A DNA stretch of 59,255 nt from CAYNFQ01 sp964396715 (GCA_964396715.1 CAYNFQ010000004.1:1-59255), one strand, 5' to 3'. Shown: positions 30,684-39,285, counted from the first letter of the stretch. The notes: generated from the sequence alone by a model not told the origin. Program-made: numbers and translations.

Positions 30684-33600
30684 ATGGTACGCTTTGTCCA
30701 CCTTCACACTCACACGGAATACTCACTGCTAGACGGACTATCCAAAATTCCCCAGCTTGTCAAAAGGGTTAAAGAATCAGGTATGGATGCTGTTGCCATC
30801 ACAGACCATGGGGTGATGTATGGGGCAATCGAGTTTTACAAAGCTTGTATAGAGGCAGGGATCAAGCCAATTATCGGAGTGGAGATGTATGTTGCCAAGA
30901 GATCTCATAGAGATAAAGAAGGGAAAGCGGATGCCGAGCCCTACCACCTGACGGTTTTGGCAAAAAATTACCAGGGTTACTTAAATTTAATGAAGCTAAC
31001 CACAATTGCCCACTGCCAGGGTTATTATTACAAACCAAGAGTGGATAAAAAGTTACTGGAACAATACCACGAAGGTTTAATTGCCCTTTCAGGTTGTCCT
31101 GCCGGTGAGTTTATCCGCTCGCTTGATGACCAGGAACTGAAAAAGGCTGAAGAGGTGGCAAAAAGTTATCTGGAAATTTTTGGGGAAGGAAATTTTTATT
31201 TTGAACTGCAAAAACACCCCTACGGCGAGCAAAAAGAGCTGGCAGTTGATGAAGTTGTGAGGGTAGATTTGGAGAAACTGGAAAGAATACAAAAAAATAC
31301 CTGGAATGCGGTGAAAAACCTCTCGTTTAAACTTGGGATACCGCCAGTTGCCACAAATGATTCCCATTACATAGAAAAAGCAGATGCGGAAGCCCAAGAT
31401 GCACTGCTTTGTATACAGACAGGAAAGTTGCTTGAGGAAACAGATCGTCTGCGGATGATAGATACTCCGGATTATTACTTCAAATTACCCGCAGAGATGG
31501 AAGAGGATTTTGAGGAGTTGCCGCAGGCTTTGGAAAATACGGTCAAAATTGCGGATACGGTAGATATAGAAATACCTTTGGGAGTTGCCAGTTTTCCTGT
31601 TTTCCAAACCCCCGAGGGTAAAACTTCCATGGATGTATTGCGGGAGCTGACGTATGAGCAAGCAAAAGAAAAACTGGAGTTGAGAGATCAGGTTAAAGAA
31701 AGAATAGAATACGAGTTAGGGGTTATAGAAAGAAAAAAATATGCGGATTATTTTTTGGTGGTGGCGGATTTTATGGAATGGGCTCACGCGCGGGGGATTA
31801 TCACCAACACCAGAGGTTCGGCTGCAGGGAGCATGGTTTTGTATTGCTTAGGGGTCACAAACCTAAACCCGTTGGATTATCTGCTGCCATTTGAACGCTT
31901 TTTAACAATTCAGCGGCCAACCCTGCCGGATATAGATGCGGATATAGCGGATGATAGAAGGGATGAGGTTATTGAATATGTGATGAAAAAATATGGGTCG
32001 GATCGGGTTGCCCACATTGTGACTTTTGGAACGATGATGGGACGTGCTGCTATCAGGGATGTGGGCAGAGTATTAGGGTTAGCATATGGCGAGGTAGACA
32101 GGATTGCCAAACTTATTCCACCGCCCCACCAGGGGTTTCATAAACCATTATCAGATGTCATCAAAGAAGTTTACGAGCTGGCCCAATTTTACAGAAGTAC
32201 CCCCCAAATCAAAAAACTTTTGGATTTGGCAATCAGGATTGAAGGTACTGTCAGGCATGCCTCAATTCATGCGGCAGGGATTGTCATTGCGCCGGATGAA
32301 ATTACCAACTTCACTCCTTTGCAGCGGGAAGCAAACGGAGAAAAACTGGTTTCCCAGTATGATATGTTTGCGGTGGAGGATGCGGGTCTGGTAAAAATGG
32401 ATCTTTTAGGGATCAGGAATTTGTCAATTTTGGGAAGGGCCGTAGAGTTTGTCAAAGTTAATCAAAATATAGATGTGGATTTAAATAAAATTCCCCTTTC
32501 GGACAAAAAAGCATTTGCGCTTTTGGCAAAAGGGGATACCATGGGTATTTTTCAGTTCTCCTCGTCAGGTATGACCAGATACCTGGTGGATTTAAAACCA
32601 TCAAGTATTGCAGATCTGGCTGCCATGGTGGCACTATACAGGCCGGGTCCTTTGGGGGTTATTCCGGAGTATATTCAAAGAAAACATAATCCCAAGCTGA
32701 TTAAATATTTGGATCCCCGGATGAAAGAATATATGGAGCAGTCTTTGGGACTGTTGGTTTACCAGGAAGATGTTTTATATACAGCTATCAACTTAGCCGG
32801 TTACTCCTGGGAAGAGGCAGATAAGTTCAGGAAAGCCATGGGTAAGAAAAAACCGGCTGAGATGGCCAAGCAAAAAGGACATTTTGTCGAAGGTTGTATC
32901 CAAAATAGCATCAGACGGGAAAAGGCCGAACAGCTCTTTTCTTTAATCGCTCCGTTTGCAGCTTATGGGTTTAATAAGGCTCATGCTGCATCTTATGCCA
33001 TGGTTGCTTACCAGACCGCCTATATGAAAGCAAATTTCCCGGTTGAATTTATGGCGGCACTACTCACTGCCGAGTCTGAAGATACGGAAAAGATCGCTCT
33101 GGCAATTGAGGAGTGTAAAAGGTTGGGAATTGTGGTTTTACCGCCTGATATAAATAAGTCCGGCATTGGTTTTACCTTGGAAAATCTGTCGGATCTTTCT
33201 GAGGGTGATTTAATGAGAAGTTTAACTACTTCGCTTAATAAAACAGATTCTTCCCAGGGGATCCGTTTTGGGCTCTCTGCAATTAAAAATGTGGGGGAGC
33301 TGGCAATTGCATCCATCATTGAGCAAAGAGAAAAAGGCGAGTTTGTTTCTTTGTATGATTTATGCTGCCGTGTTGATACCAGACTGGTTAATAGGAAAAC
33401 ATTGGAAAGTTTGATAAAGGCCGGGTCCTTAGATCTGTTGGGTAACCGTGCTTCCCAGCTGCTGATTTTGGACCAGTGTCTTGAGAAGAGCCATAAGATA
33501 AGTAAAGAAAGGCTGTCAGGGCAGGTGTCTTTATTTGGTGAGGATGACCCCTCCGCCAATATTAAATTACCTGAGGTTTTAGAGCTGCCCCTGGAGCAAC

Positions 33601-34235
33601 TATTGATATTTGAGAAAGATTTATTGGGTTTTTACTTACATGAGCCGCCGTATTTGGTTAAATTGACGCAAATTACCAGGTATGTAACAACTAAAATTGC
33701 CGATTTGGGAGATGAGCATATTGGCCAAACATTAGTTTTGGGCGGGGTTATTACCGAAATCAAAAAAGTTTTTACCAAAAAGAGCAACGCAGAGATGGCT
33801 TTTATTAAGATTTCCGAAGGCATAGCCGAAATTGAGGCTGTAGTTTTTCCTAAAACATTTGAGCAGTCAAAAGGCTTTTTGCTTAAAGATCAGGTTGTTT
33901 TAACTTTGGGCAGGATAGACAAAAGAGAAGAGACAATCTCTCAGGTGATAGAAAAAATTACTCTGTTTGAGGAAGGTAGCATGGAAAATATTTTTGCAGT
34001 GGAAAATCGCAGATCAGTGGAGATTTATGTGCCCAAAGGGGCGGATATTGCGCTTTTGCAAAATATCAACAGGACGTTACGGGAGTTTCCAGGAAGGGTG
34101 GCAGTTTCCCTGATGCTCCCTAATGGAGGTAATGAGCTAAAGAGGATGAATTTGCCTTTTACCATTGATCCCACCTCAAATTTGGAAGAAAGGTTAAAAC
34201 AGATTTTGGGGGCGAGCGCTTTCAAAAGATTGTAG
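30684..34235 (+). CDS. dnaE: DNA polymerase III alpha subunit
   Basis: Replicative C-family polymerase, 1183 residues. Order: PHP domain (VHLHTHTEYSLLDG at 5-18), polymerase palm with the catalytic PDIDADIADDRRDEVIEY near 415, fingers with YQEDVLYTA, GYSWEEADKFRKAMGKK, AAYGFNKAHAASYA, then helix-hairpin-helix and an OB domain (TLVLGGVITEIKKVF) near 1010. Canonical second palm Asp (PDxDxDF) is kept as DADI. Single-subunit core typical of DnaE1-type. Confidence 0.97.
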   Translation: MVRFVHLHTHTEYSLLDGLSKIPQLVKRVKESGMDAVAITDHGVMYGAIEFYKACIEAGIKPIIGVEMYVAKRSHRDKEGKADAEPYHLTVLAKNYQGYLNLMKLTTIAHCQGYYYKPRVDKKLLEQYHEGLIALSGCPAGEFIRSLDDQELKKAEEVAKSYLEIFGEGNFYFELQKHPYGEQKELAVDEVVRVDLEKLERIQKNTWNAVKNLSFKLGIPPVATNDSHYIEKADAEAQDALLCIQTGKLLEETDRLRMIDTPDYYFKLPAEMEEDFEELPQALENTVKIADTVDIEIPLGVASFPVFQTPEGKTSMDVLRELTYEQAKEKLELRDQVKERIEYELGVIERKKYADYFLVVADFMEWAHARGIITNTRGSAAGSMVLYCLGVTNLNPLDYLLPFERFLTIQRPTLPDIDADIADDRRDEVIEYVMKKYGSDRVAHIVTFGTMMGRAAIRDVGRVLGLAYGEVDRIAKLIPPPHQGFHKPLSDVIKEVYELAQFYRSTPQIKKLLDLAIRIEGTVRHASIHAAGIVIAPDEITNFTPLQREANGEKLVSQYDMFAVEDAGLVKMDLLGIRNLSILGRAVEFVKVNQNIDVDLNKIPLSDKKAFALLAKGDTMGIFQFSSSGMTRYLVDLKPSSIADLAAMVALYRPGPLGVIPEYIQRKHNPKLIKYLDPRMKEYMEQSLGLLVYQEDVLYTAINLAGYSWEEADKFRKAMGKKKPAEMAKQKGHFVEGCIQNSIRREKAEQLFSLIAPFAAYGFNKAHAASYAMVAYQTAYMKANFPVEFMAALLTAESEDTEKIALAIEECKRLGIVVLPPDINKSGIGFTLENLSDLSEGDLMRSLTTSLNKTDSSQGIRFGLSAIKNVGELAIASIIEQREKGEFVSLYDLCCRVDTRLVNRKTLESLIKAGSLDLLGNRASQLLILDQCLEKSHKISKERLSGQVSLFGEDDPSANIKLPEVLELPLEQLLIFEKDLLGFYLHEPPYLVKLTQITRYVTTKIADLGDEHIGQTLVLGGVITEIKKVFTKKSNAEMAFIKISEGIAEIEAVVFPKTFEQSKGFLLKDQVVLTLGRIDKREETISQVIEKITLFEEGSMENIFAVENRRSVEIYVPKGADIALLQNINRTLREFPGRVAVSLMLPNGGNELKRMNLPFTIDPTSNLEERLKQILGASAFKRL

Positions 34236-34249
34236 GTTTACTGACTTTA

Positions 34250-34258
34250 TGTTATTAT
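34250..34258 (+). promoter_or_regulatory. Extended -10 of a predicted leaderless rplS promoter
   Basis: TGtTATTAT ends 7 bases before ATG 34266. Confidence 0.5.
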
Positions 34259-34265
34259 TCTGAAC

Positions 34266-34580
34266 ATGATTTCGGATAAATTTCATGAAACCCCTTTACA
34301 TATTGGAGATATCTTAAAGGTTCACTCTCAAGTTGTGGAGGGGGCAAAAAGCCGTATTCAAATATATGAGGGAATTTTAATAAGGATTCGCGGTAGGGAG
34401 GAGAATAAAACCTTCACGGTCCGTAAAGTTGGGGCAGGAGGGATTGGGGTGGAAAGAACCTGGCCTTTGGATTCCAAAAGTATTGTGAAAATTGAGATTA
34501 AGAAAAAGGCCGGAAAAGTTAGAAGATCAAAGCTTTATTATTTGAGAGATTTAACAGGTAGAAATGCTGTAAGGGTTTAG
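34266..34580 (+). CDS. rplS: 50S ribosomal protein L19
   Basis: 104 residues. IHIGDILKVHSQVVEGAKSRIQIYEGILIRIRG and TFTVRKVGAGGIGVERTWPLDS are the conserved L19 strands, and RRSKLYYLRDLTGRNAVRV its C-terminus. Sits at the 30S-50S interface. Likely read from its own promoter. Confidence 0.96.
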   Translation: MISDKFHETPLHIGDILKVHSQVVEGAKSRIQIYEGILIRIRGREENKTFTVRKVGAGGIGVERTWPLDSKSIVKIEIKKKAGKVRRSKLYYLRDLTGRNAVRV

Positions 34581-34586
34581 TAGTAG

Positions 34587-34651
34587 TCAGCTTTCAGTCT
34601 TCAGCTATCAGACTTATTTGTTTTGTCTGACGACTGAAGTCTGATGACTGA
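34587..34651. repeat. Inverted heptad arrays forming a long hairpin after rplS
   Basis: TCAG recurs every 7 bases at 34587, 34594, 34601 and 34608; its complement CTGA recurs every 7 bases at 34627, 34634, 34641 and 34648. The two arrays fold together around an AT-rich loop. Probably ends or protects the rplS mRNA. Confidence 0.75.
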
Positions 34652-34662
34652 TAACTATTTTG

Positions 34663-35277
34663 ATGATTATTCCCACCTTAGATTTAGAACGAAAGTTATG
34701 GAATCAGGGTTACTCCTTTGTTTGTGGCATGGATGAAGTTGGCAGAGGTTCGTTTGCCGGGCCGGTTTGTGTGGGGGCTGTGATTTTCCCAAAAGATTGT
34801 GTAGCTATTGAGGGAATCGCTGATTCAAAACTTTTAAAACCTAAACAGAGAGAGAAGTTAGAATCAAGAATTAAGAATCAAGCTATATGCTGGGGTGTTT
34901 CCGAAGTTAGTGTATCTATAATTAACAAAGTAGGAATAGGGAAAGCGACACAAATGGCATTTAGAAAGGCACTTCGACTGCTCTCAGTGCAAGCAGATTA
35001 TGTATTAGTAGACGCCTTTTATATAAAACAGCTAAACAGGAAGAGGCAAAAAGCAGTTAAAGATGGGGATACAATTTGCGCATCCATTTCTGCAGCATCT
35101 ATAATTGCCAAAGTACACAGGGATAAGCTGATGAAAAAGTTGTCCAAAAAATATCCTCAATATGGCTTTGGCAAACATAAGGGCTATGGAACAAAAAGAC
35201 ATCAAGAGGCTATTAAAAAATATGGTCTTTCTAGAATTCACAGAAAATCTTTTAATTTGGAAAAGTTTCTAACTTAA
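34663..35277 (+). CDS. rnhB: Ribonuclease HII
   Basis: Removes RNA from RNA-DNA hybrids and single ribonucleotides. 204 residues. The catalytic DEVGRGSFAGPV block, VDAFYIKQL, and SIIAKVHRDKLM with the later Asp/Glu set are all present. ATG 34663 follows a TTG at 34660. A 7-nt array at 34853-34880 encodes LESRIKNQ. Four bases before yraN. Confidence 0.95.
   Translation: MIIPTLDLERKLWNQGYSFVCGMDEVGRGSFAGPVCVGAVIFPKDCVAIEGIADSKLLKPKQREKLESRIKNQAICWGVSEVSVSIINKVGIGKATQMAFRKALRLLSVQADYVLVDAFYIKQLNRKRQKAVKDGDTICASISAASIIAKVHRDKLMKKLSKKYPQYGFGKHKGYGTKRHQEAIKKYGLSRIHRKSFNLEKFLT
34853..34880. repeat. Heptanucleotide array in rnhB
   Basis: AGAAGTT, AGAATCA, AGAATTA, AGAATCA: four 7-nt units, the first degenerate. 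Confidence 0.6.
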
Positions 35278-35281
35278 TACA

Positions 35282-35641
35282 ATGAATACAACATTAACAG
35301 GTGGTCAAGGAGAAGATTTAGCTTGTGAGTATTTAAAAAAAATTGGATATAAAATAGTAGCAAGAAATTACCGAATAAGAGGTGGGGAGATTGATATTGT
35401 GGCAAGGGAAGGGGATTATTTGGTTTTTGTGGAAGTGAAGGCCAGATATTCTCGAGAATTCGGACCACCTGCAGAATCAATTACTTTTTGGAAAATTAAG
35501 TTCTTAAAAAAGACTGCGCTCTTTTATGTTCAAAAAATTAACTGGGGAGATAAACCTTATCGGATTGATGTAGTGACGCTGGATTTTGCAGATGATAAAA
35601 CTAATCCTAAGGTTGAGTTGATAAAGAATATTACTTCTTAG
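35282..35641 (+). CDS. YraN/UPF0102 family endonuclease-like protein
   Basis: 119 residues with the Holliday-resolvase-like fold. GGQGEDLACEYLKKIGYKIVARNYR, GGEIDIVAREGDYLVFVEVKAR (the E-x-D...EVK nuclease core), then a shortened C-terminus. Follows rnhB in many bacteria. Convergent overlap of 11 bp with the next gene. Confidence 0.93.
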   Translation: MNTTLTGGQGEDLACEYLKKIGYKIVARNYRIRGGEIDIVAREGDYLVFVEVKARYSREFGPPAESITFWKIKFLKKTALFYVQKINWGDKPYRIDVVTLDFADDKTNPKVELIKNITS

Positions 35642-36512
35642 GTTTCGGCTTGGAACCTACTGCAAAGGGGATTTCTTCCCAGTCATGAACTTTTCTGATT
35701 TTTTTATTATATTCCCAGATAGTTTCCAGCAAACTATTATCCACTCCCAATTTTTTAAACTCTCCCATAATAGCAACTAAATCTTTAGGGAAACACTTTC
35801 CTCCAAAACCCCTGTTAGTGGTTATTTCTAAATGGTAATCCCCTATTCTATGATCAGAAGCTGCCATCTTTTTCACTTCCTCATATTTGATCCCTAATTG
35901 TTGGCAATAATCATAGAAAAAGTTGGCAAAAGTGACCTTCATAGATAAAAAGGCATTAGCAAAATATTTCACAGTTTCTGCTGTAGTGGGGTCTGTTAGA
36001 AAGATTTGAGTTTTAGGAAATCTTTGTTTGAATATCACAGCAACTCTTCTTAAAATTAAATCATTATTAGCTCCTATGACAGTTCTTTCAGCGTTAATAA
36101 AATCATCTAAAAAATTGGCCTCTGTTAAAAATTCCGGATTAAAACAGAAATGGGTTTTAGGGAACTTTTTTTCAAATTTAACAGTGGTTCCGGGAGTAAC
36201 AGTGGATTTAATTACCACCACCTTATCGGTATTGTCGCTATATTTGGCAATTTGCGGGATCATTTCTTCAAAAATAGACAGCTCAATACCTGTTTCATCT
36301 TGTTTCATAGGAGTGGGCAGACAAACAAAGATGAATTCACTGCTCTTCACAGTATCTTCCAAAGAGTTCCCATCCTTATATTTGTCATACCAAAGAATGG
36401 TATCCTTCCCAAAGGATGTTTCCCTAAAGCCGTTGGCAACAGCCTGGCCCACAAAACCATATCCAATAATGCCTAGTTGAATGGGAACCAATAAATCTTC
36501 TGATGCTTGCAT
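35631..36512 (-). CDS. UDP-glucose/GDP-mannose dehydrogenase-like, short
   Basis: NAD-dependent sugar dehydrogenase-like protein of 293 residues; the family is usually 400-450. Rossmann motif LGIIGYGFVGQAV (13-25), STVTPGTT, FNPEFLTEANFLDD, and the catalytic Cys in GFGGKCFPKDL (about 238) are present. The whole C-terminal UDP-binding domain is missing; the ending is a short basic tail. It may use another substrate or a partner subunit. Divergent from the Nudix gene with mirrored -10 boxes. Confidence 0.82.
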   Translation of the reverse strand: MQASEDLLVPIQLGIIGYGFVGQAVANGFRETSFGKDTILWYDKYKDGNSLEDTVKSSEFIFVCLPTPMKQDETGIELSIFEEMIPQIAKYSDNTDKVVVIKSTVTPGTTVKFEKKFPKTHFCFNPEFLTEANFLDDFINAERTVIGANNDLILRRVAVIFKQRFPKTQIFLTDPTTAETVKYFANAFLSMKVTFANFFYDYCQQLGIKYEEVKKMAASDHRIGDYHLEITTNRGFGGKCFPKDLVAIMGEFKKLGVDNSLLETIWEYNKKIRKVHDWEEIPFAVGSKPKPKK

Positions 36513-36519
36513 GATAGAA

Positions 36520-36534
36520 AGTATATCATATACT
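36520..36534. promoter_or_regulatory. Back-to-back divergent -10 elements
   Basis: The palindrome AGTATATCATATACT contains TATACT on each strand: minus copy 7 bases before ATG 36512, plus copy 8 bases before ATG 36543. Both genes must compete for the same DNA. Confidence 0.6.
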
Positions 36535-36542
36535 AATTAGTA

Positions 36543-36944
36543 ATGAGGATCATTAAGAAAGTGGCTTTGGCTTACTTTAAAGACAAAAAAATGCTGCAGG
36601 TGAGGACTAACAAACAGGATCAGGTGTTTTATACCTTGGGAGGGAAAATCGAGAAAGGGGAATCAGACATTGATTGTATTAAAAGAGAAATAAAAGAAGA
36701 GTTAGGTTGCGAGGTGGATGAGAAATCTTTAAAGTATCTGGCCACGTTTGAGGATGTTGCTCATGGTGATCAGGGTCTGTTGCACCTGAGGATGTATGAG
36801 GGGAAACTGGTGGGTGAGCCAAAGCCTGCATCAGAGGTGGTGGAAATTGGCTATTTTGATACCAACTCTGCCCCTGAAAATTTATCTGTCATTGCCAAAA
36901 GAACAATTTTCCCCTGGTTAAAGATGCATGGGTATATTAATTAG
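36543..36944 (+). CDS. Nudix hydrolase
   Basis: 133 residues. The Nudix box is GGKIEKGESDIDCIKREIKEELG at about 33-55, fully conserved (Gx5Ex7REUxEExGU). It hydrolyses a nucleoside diphosphate derivative; YFDTNSAPENLSV resembles ADP-ribose or MutT-like members. Substrate not predictable. Confidence 0.92.
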   Translation: MRIIKKVALAYFKDKKMLQVRTNKQDQVFYTLGGKIEKGESDIDCIKREIKEELGCEVDEKSLKYLATFEDVAHGDQGLLHLRMYEGKLVGEPKPASEVVEIGYFDTNSAPENLSVIAKRTIFPWLKMHGYIN

Positions 36945-37032
36945 TACTACGATACAGACAAATCCGAACCGCATTTCAATCGACGCATGCATCGTCGGCG
37001 CCAAGCTCACGTTCGTTCCCTGCCTAAAACCG
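36944..37032. repeat. 89-bp dispersed repeat, copy A
   Basis: About 91% identical to the inverse of 42793-42881, same length, no gap except one local shift. Contains the near-palindrome GACGCATGCATCGTC and GGCGCC. It is GC-richer than its surroundings. A reading frame through it is an artefact of the repeat. Confidence 0.75.
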
Positions 37033-37067
37033 AAGTTTATACCCTTTTCTGTTTCCATGCCGCTCGG

Positions 37068-37085
37068 TCCCGATTCGAATCGGGA
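37068..37085. repeat. Palindrome in the gap before the Pro/Glu-rich gene
   Basis: TCCCGATTCGAATCGGGA, a perfect 18-bp palindrome, followed by TCCCGATGGCTCGGG, a looser hairpin. The gap 36945-37331 otherwise holds copy A of the 89-bp repeat and no gene. Confidence 0.6.
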
Positions 37086-37316
37086 CACTCGCGAAGACTC
37101 CCGATGGCTCGGGCCGATGGTACAAAACATTTAAGGTAATCTATCGGTCCTCGCGATTATCGGGCAACACCCATTTTAGTTTTCACTACATTCCAAAATT
37201 TCCTTTTAATGGTGCTGCCCTCTTTTTTTGAGACTATATATCCGAGACTGCGGGGGCGGCGGAAGCCGCTTCCAACTTGGCCAATTTCGCCCATTTTGGC
37301 CATCCTCCTTCCGAAA

Positions 37317-37325
37317 TGCTACAAT
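37317..37325 (+). promoter_or_regulatory. Extended -10 of a predicted leaderless promoter
   Basis: TGcTACAAT ends 6 bases before ATG 37332. Identical to the element before 38021. Confidence 0.5.
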
Positions 37326-37331
37326 GGAAGA

Positions 37332-37973
37332 ATGCCGGACGAACCAACTCCACAACCATCAGATCAACCTACCGAACCGCCGGAAGAAAAACCCGAGGAG
37401 AAAAAAGAAGAACCGACTCCGGAACAAAAGCCAACAGAGGAAAGTCCTAAATCGGAAGAACAACCTCTGTCAGAGCAACCAAAAGAAAAAGAGGCTCCGG
37501 AAACTCCATCACCTCAACCGGAATCCCTACCACAAGAACCATCAAAAACTGAAGAATCAAAACCAACTGAAGAGAAAAAGCCGGAAGAAGCTAAAACTCC
37601 GGAGGACAAACCTATTGCAGAACCTCCCAAATCACCCCAACAATCCGAATCCCCCAAATCCCCCGAACCAGAACTAAAAAAAGAGCCGCCTGCTATTACT
37701 CAAGAAGATGTAAATAAACAAATTGCTGAAAAATTAAAAGAGGAACAGGATGAAAGAAGAAAATTAGCCAACGAAGCAAGAGCTAAAAAGAAAGAAGATA
37801 ATTTAAACAGGCTTTTGGATTTTGCCAAAGAAAAGAAAATAATTACCAATGATGATGCCAGAGATTTTTTGCATGTTTCCCAATCAACAGCAACAAATTA
37901 TTTAAGTAAGTTGGTTAAATCTGGAAAGTTAAAACGAGAAGGACAGCGTGGTGGCACTAAATATTCTACTTAA
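37332..37973 (+). CDS. Pro/Glu-rich protein with C-terminal winged helix
   Basis: 213 residues. Residues 1-115 are low-complexity Pro/Glu/Lys/Ser (PTPEQKPTEESPK and similar), certainly disordered. A coiled segment (INKQIAEKLKEEQDERRKLANEARAKKKEDN-like, about 122-155) leads to a winged helix (DDARDFLHVSQSTATNYLSKLVKSGKLKREG). Its start is set by the -10 at 37317-37325. Perhaps a DNA-binding or nucleoid protein. No known family. Confidence 0.75.
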   Translation: MPDEPTPQPSDQPTEPPEEKPEEKKEEPTPEQKPTEESPKSEEQPLSEQPKEKEAPETPSPQPESLPQEPSKTEESKPTEEKKPEEAKTPEDKPIAEPPKSPQQSESPKSPEPELKKEPPAITQEDVNKQIAEKLKEEQDERRKLANEARAKKKEDNLNRLLDFAKEKKIITNDDARDFLHVSQSTATNYLSKLVKSGKLKREGQRGGTKYST

Positions 37974-38005
37974 CTTAAATATATTAGCGTTGTACAAGAG
38001 TACAA

Positions 38006-38014
38006 TGCTACAAT
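38006..38014 (+). promoter_or_regulatory. Extended -10 of a predicted leaderless promoter
   Basis: TGcTACAAT ends 6 bases before ATG 38021. Confidence 0.5.
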
Positions 38015-38020
38015 GACACT

Positions 38021-38311
38021 ATGGTAAAACCTAACTTAGAAAAAGATAAAAAGCTATTAGTTGATACCTTAAAGAAATTAAGGTCCTCAAAAGATTTATC
38101 TAACTTTATAGATGATTTATTAACTGAAGAAGAAATTTTGGATTTAGCCCAACGAATTAAAATTGCCAAGTTAATTTTAGAAGAAAATACTTATGATGAG
38201 ATAGCAGAAAAAGTTGGAACTTCTACCTCTACCGTTTCTAAAATTGGGCAGATTATTAAATATGGCAATAATGGCCTGGAAAAGGTTTTGGGTAAAACTC
38301 TTAGAAAATAA
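38021..38311 (+). CDS. Trp-repressor-like (YerC/YecD family) DNA-binding protein
   Basis: 96 residues, all helical. LLTEEEILDLAQRIKIAKLILEENTYDEIAEKVGTSTSTVSKIGQII is the TrpR/YerC helix-turn-helix. In other bacteria this family regulates amino-acid or replication-linked genes. Ligand unknown. Confidence 0.88.
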   Translation: MVKPNLEKDKKLLVDTLKKLRSSKDLSNFIDDLLTEEEILDLAQRIKIAKLILEENTYDEIAEKVGTSTSTVSKIGQIIKYGNNGLEKVLGKTLRK

Positions 38312-38410
38312 CTGCTTGATGAGTAGGCTGAGATACATCGGTAACACTTTTCTTTTTGAACGACCCTTGCTTTTTGATTTTATCACGTCTATCTTATTCA
38401 TATAGCCCAA

Positions 38411-38530
38411 TTAGAACTTCTGACCCTTTTCACTAGCTCCTGAAGCTATTTTGGTCATTTCTTGCTCAGTTGCACTGCCAACAAAGTTTAATCGTGCGAT
38501 AAATTTATCAATAAATTCTTCTTTTGCCAT
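38411..38530 (-). CDS. Possible small protein (39 aa)
   Basis: A short minus-strand frame, MAKEEFIDKFIARLNFVG..., predicted helical and amphipathic, ends in GQKF. It is the only candidate in the 300-bp gap 38312-38614. No strong ribosome-binding site, so it may be chance. Confidence 0.3.
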   Translation of the reverse strand: MAKEEFIDKFIARLNFVGSATEQEMTKIASGASEKGQKF

Positions 38531-38614
38531 AGATTTAGAAGTGTTACCGATGTGCCCTGCTCGTTCATTGAATTGATTGTTTCCTAATTTAATGTTATTA
38601 TAGGCCGCAAAGAT

Positions 38615-39256
38615 ATGGTAAATCCTGAATCAGCAGCTGGAAAAATAATTCATAATATTCACGAAAGGCTTCAAAAAGCCCAAGCTGCCAGGAATACTTT
38701 TGTTGGACCAAAATCTGCCGAAGAGAGACTTCTTGCTGCAATAACTGGTGCCAATACTCCCATTGCGAGAACAACAGAATCTGTTATCTCTCCTGAACGT
38801 GCTCGTGGTATAGTGACCAGAACAGAAGTCGTGCGAAACTGGATAGTAAATAATGCTCCAAGTTATGATGAAGAACCAAGTTCTAGGGTAGATGATGAGG
38901 AAGGATGGGCATATAATGGCGGAGGATTTGAAATATCTGCAGATGATGTTACAAAACCTTCAAGTCTTGTAACCCCATTTCTATTAAGTATTACAGAATC
39001 TCCGTCTATTCATGAACCAATAGCAGACATCTGGTTTTCAGTACTTAATGGTAACGAATATGCTCTATCAATAAGATTTTTTAGACAAAATGATACTCTT
39101 AGACGGAGAGGAATTCTGCACGAATATATTTCAAACCAAGGATCATTTGAAGAGATGCCGGAGGATGACGCAATTATCATTGAGGATGTAATTGGAAGGA
39201 CCATAAGACATCTTACAGATCAAGCAGAAATTAAACCTACTGGAGATAATAGTTAG
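38615..39256 (+). CDS. Hypothetical protein
   Basis: 213 residues, not recognised. Helical N-terminus (ESAAGKIIHNIHERLQKAQAARN), Asp/Glu/Ser-rich middle, and a mixed alpha/beta C-terminal part (IADIWFSVLNGNEYALSIRFFRQND...). No membrane segment. TGtTATTAT at 38593-38601 may drive it. First of an apparent accessory group. Confidence 0.55.
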   Translation: MVNPESAAGKIIHNIHERLQKAQAARNTFVGPKSAEERLLAAITGANTPIARTTESVISPERARGIVTRTEVVRNWIVNNAPSYDEEPSSRVDDEEGWAYNGGGFEISADDVTKPSSLVTPFLLSITESPSIHEPIADIWFSVLNGNEYALSIRFFRQNDTLRRRGILHEYISNQGSFEEMPEDDAIIIEDVIGRTIRHLTDQAEIKPTGDNS

Positions 39257-39273
39257 AAAATTGACAGTTAAGT

Positions 39274-39279
39274 TATAAT
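39274..39279 (+). promoter_or_regulatory. -10 element of a predicted leaderless promoter
   Basis: Perfect TATAAT ends 6 bases before ATG 39286. A TTGACA at 39261 is too close (7-base spacer) to be its -35. Confidence 0.5.
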
Positions 39280-39285
39280 AGAAAC

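Noticed and set aside
33020..33559. 179-codon open frame opposite dnaE
   Set aside because: Antisense to conserved polymerase sequence; composition mirrors the dnaE codons.
36928..37134. Reading frames through both 89-bp repeat copies encoding a shared SIDACIVGAKL peptide
   Set aside because: The similarity follows from the DNA repeat; frames have no start signals and overlap tRNA-Glu or the Nudix gene.
39261..39266. TTGACA as the -35 of the 39286 gene
   Set aside because: Only 7 bases from the TATAAT; spacing is impossible for one promoter.
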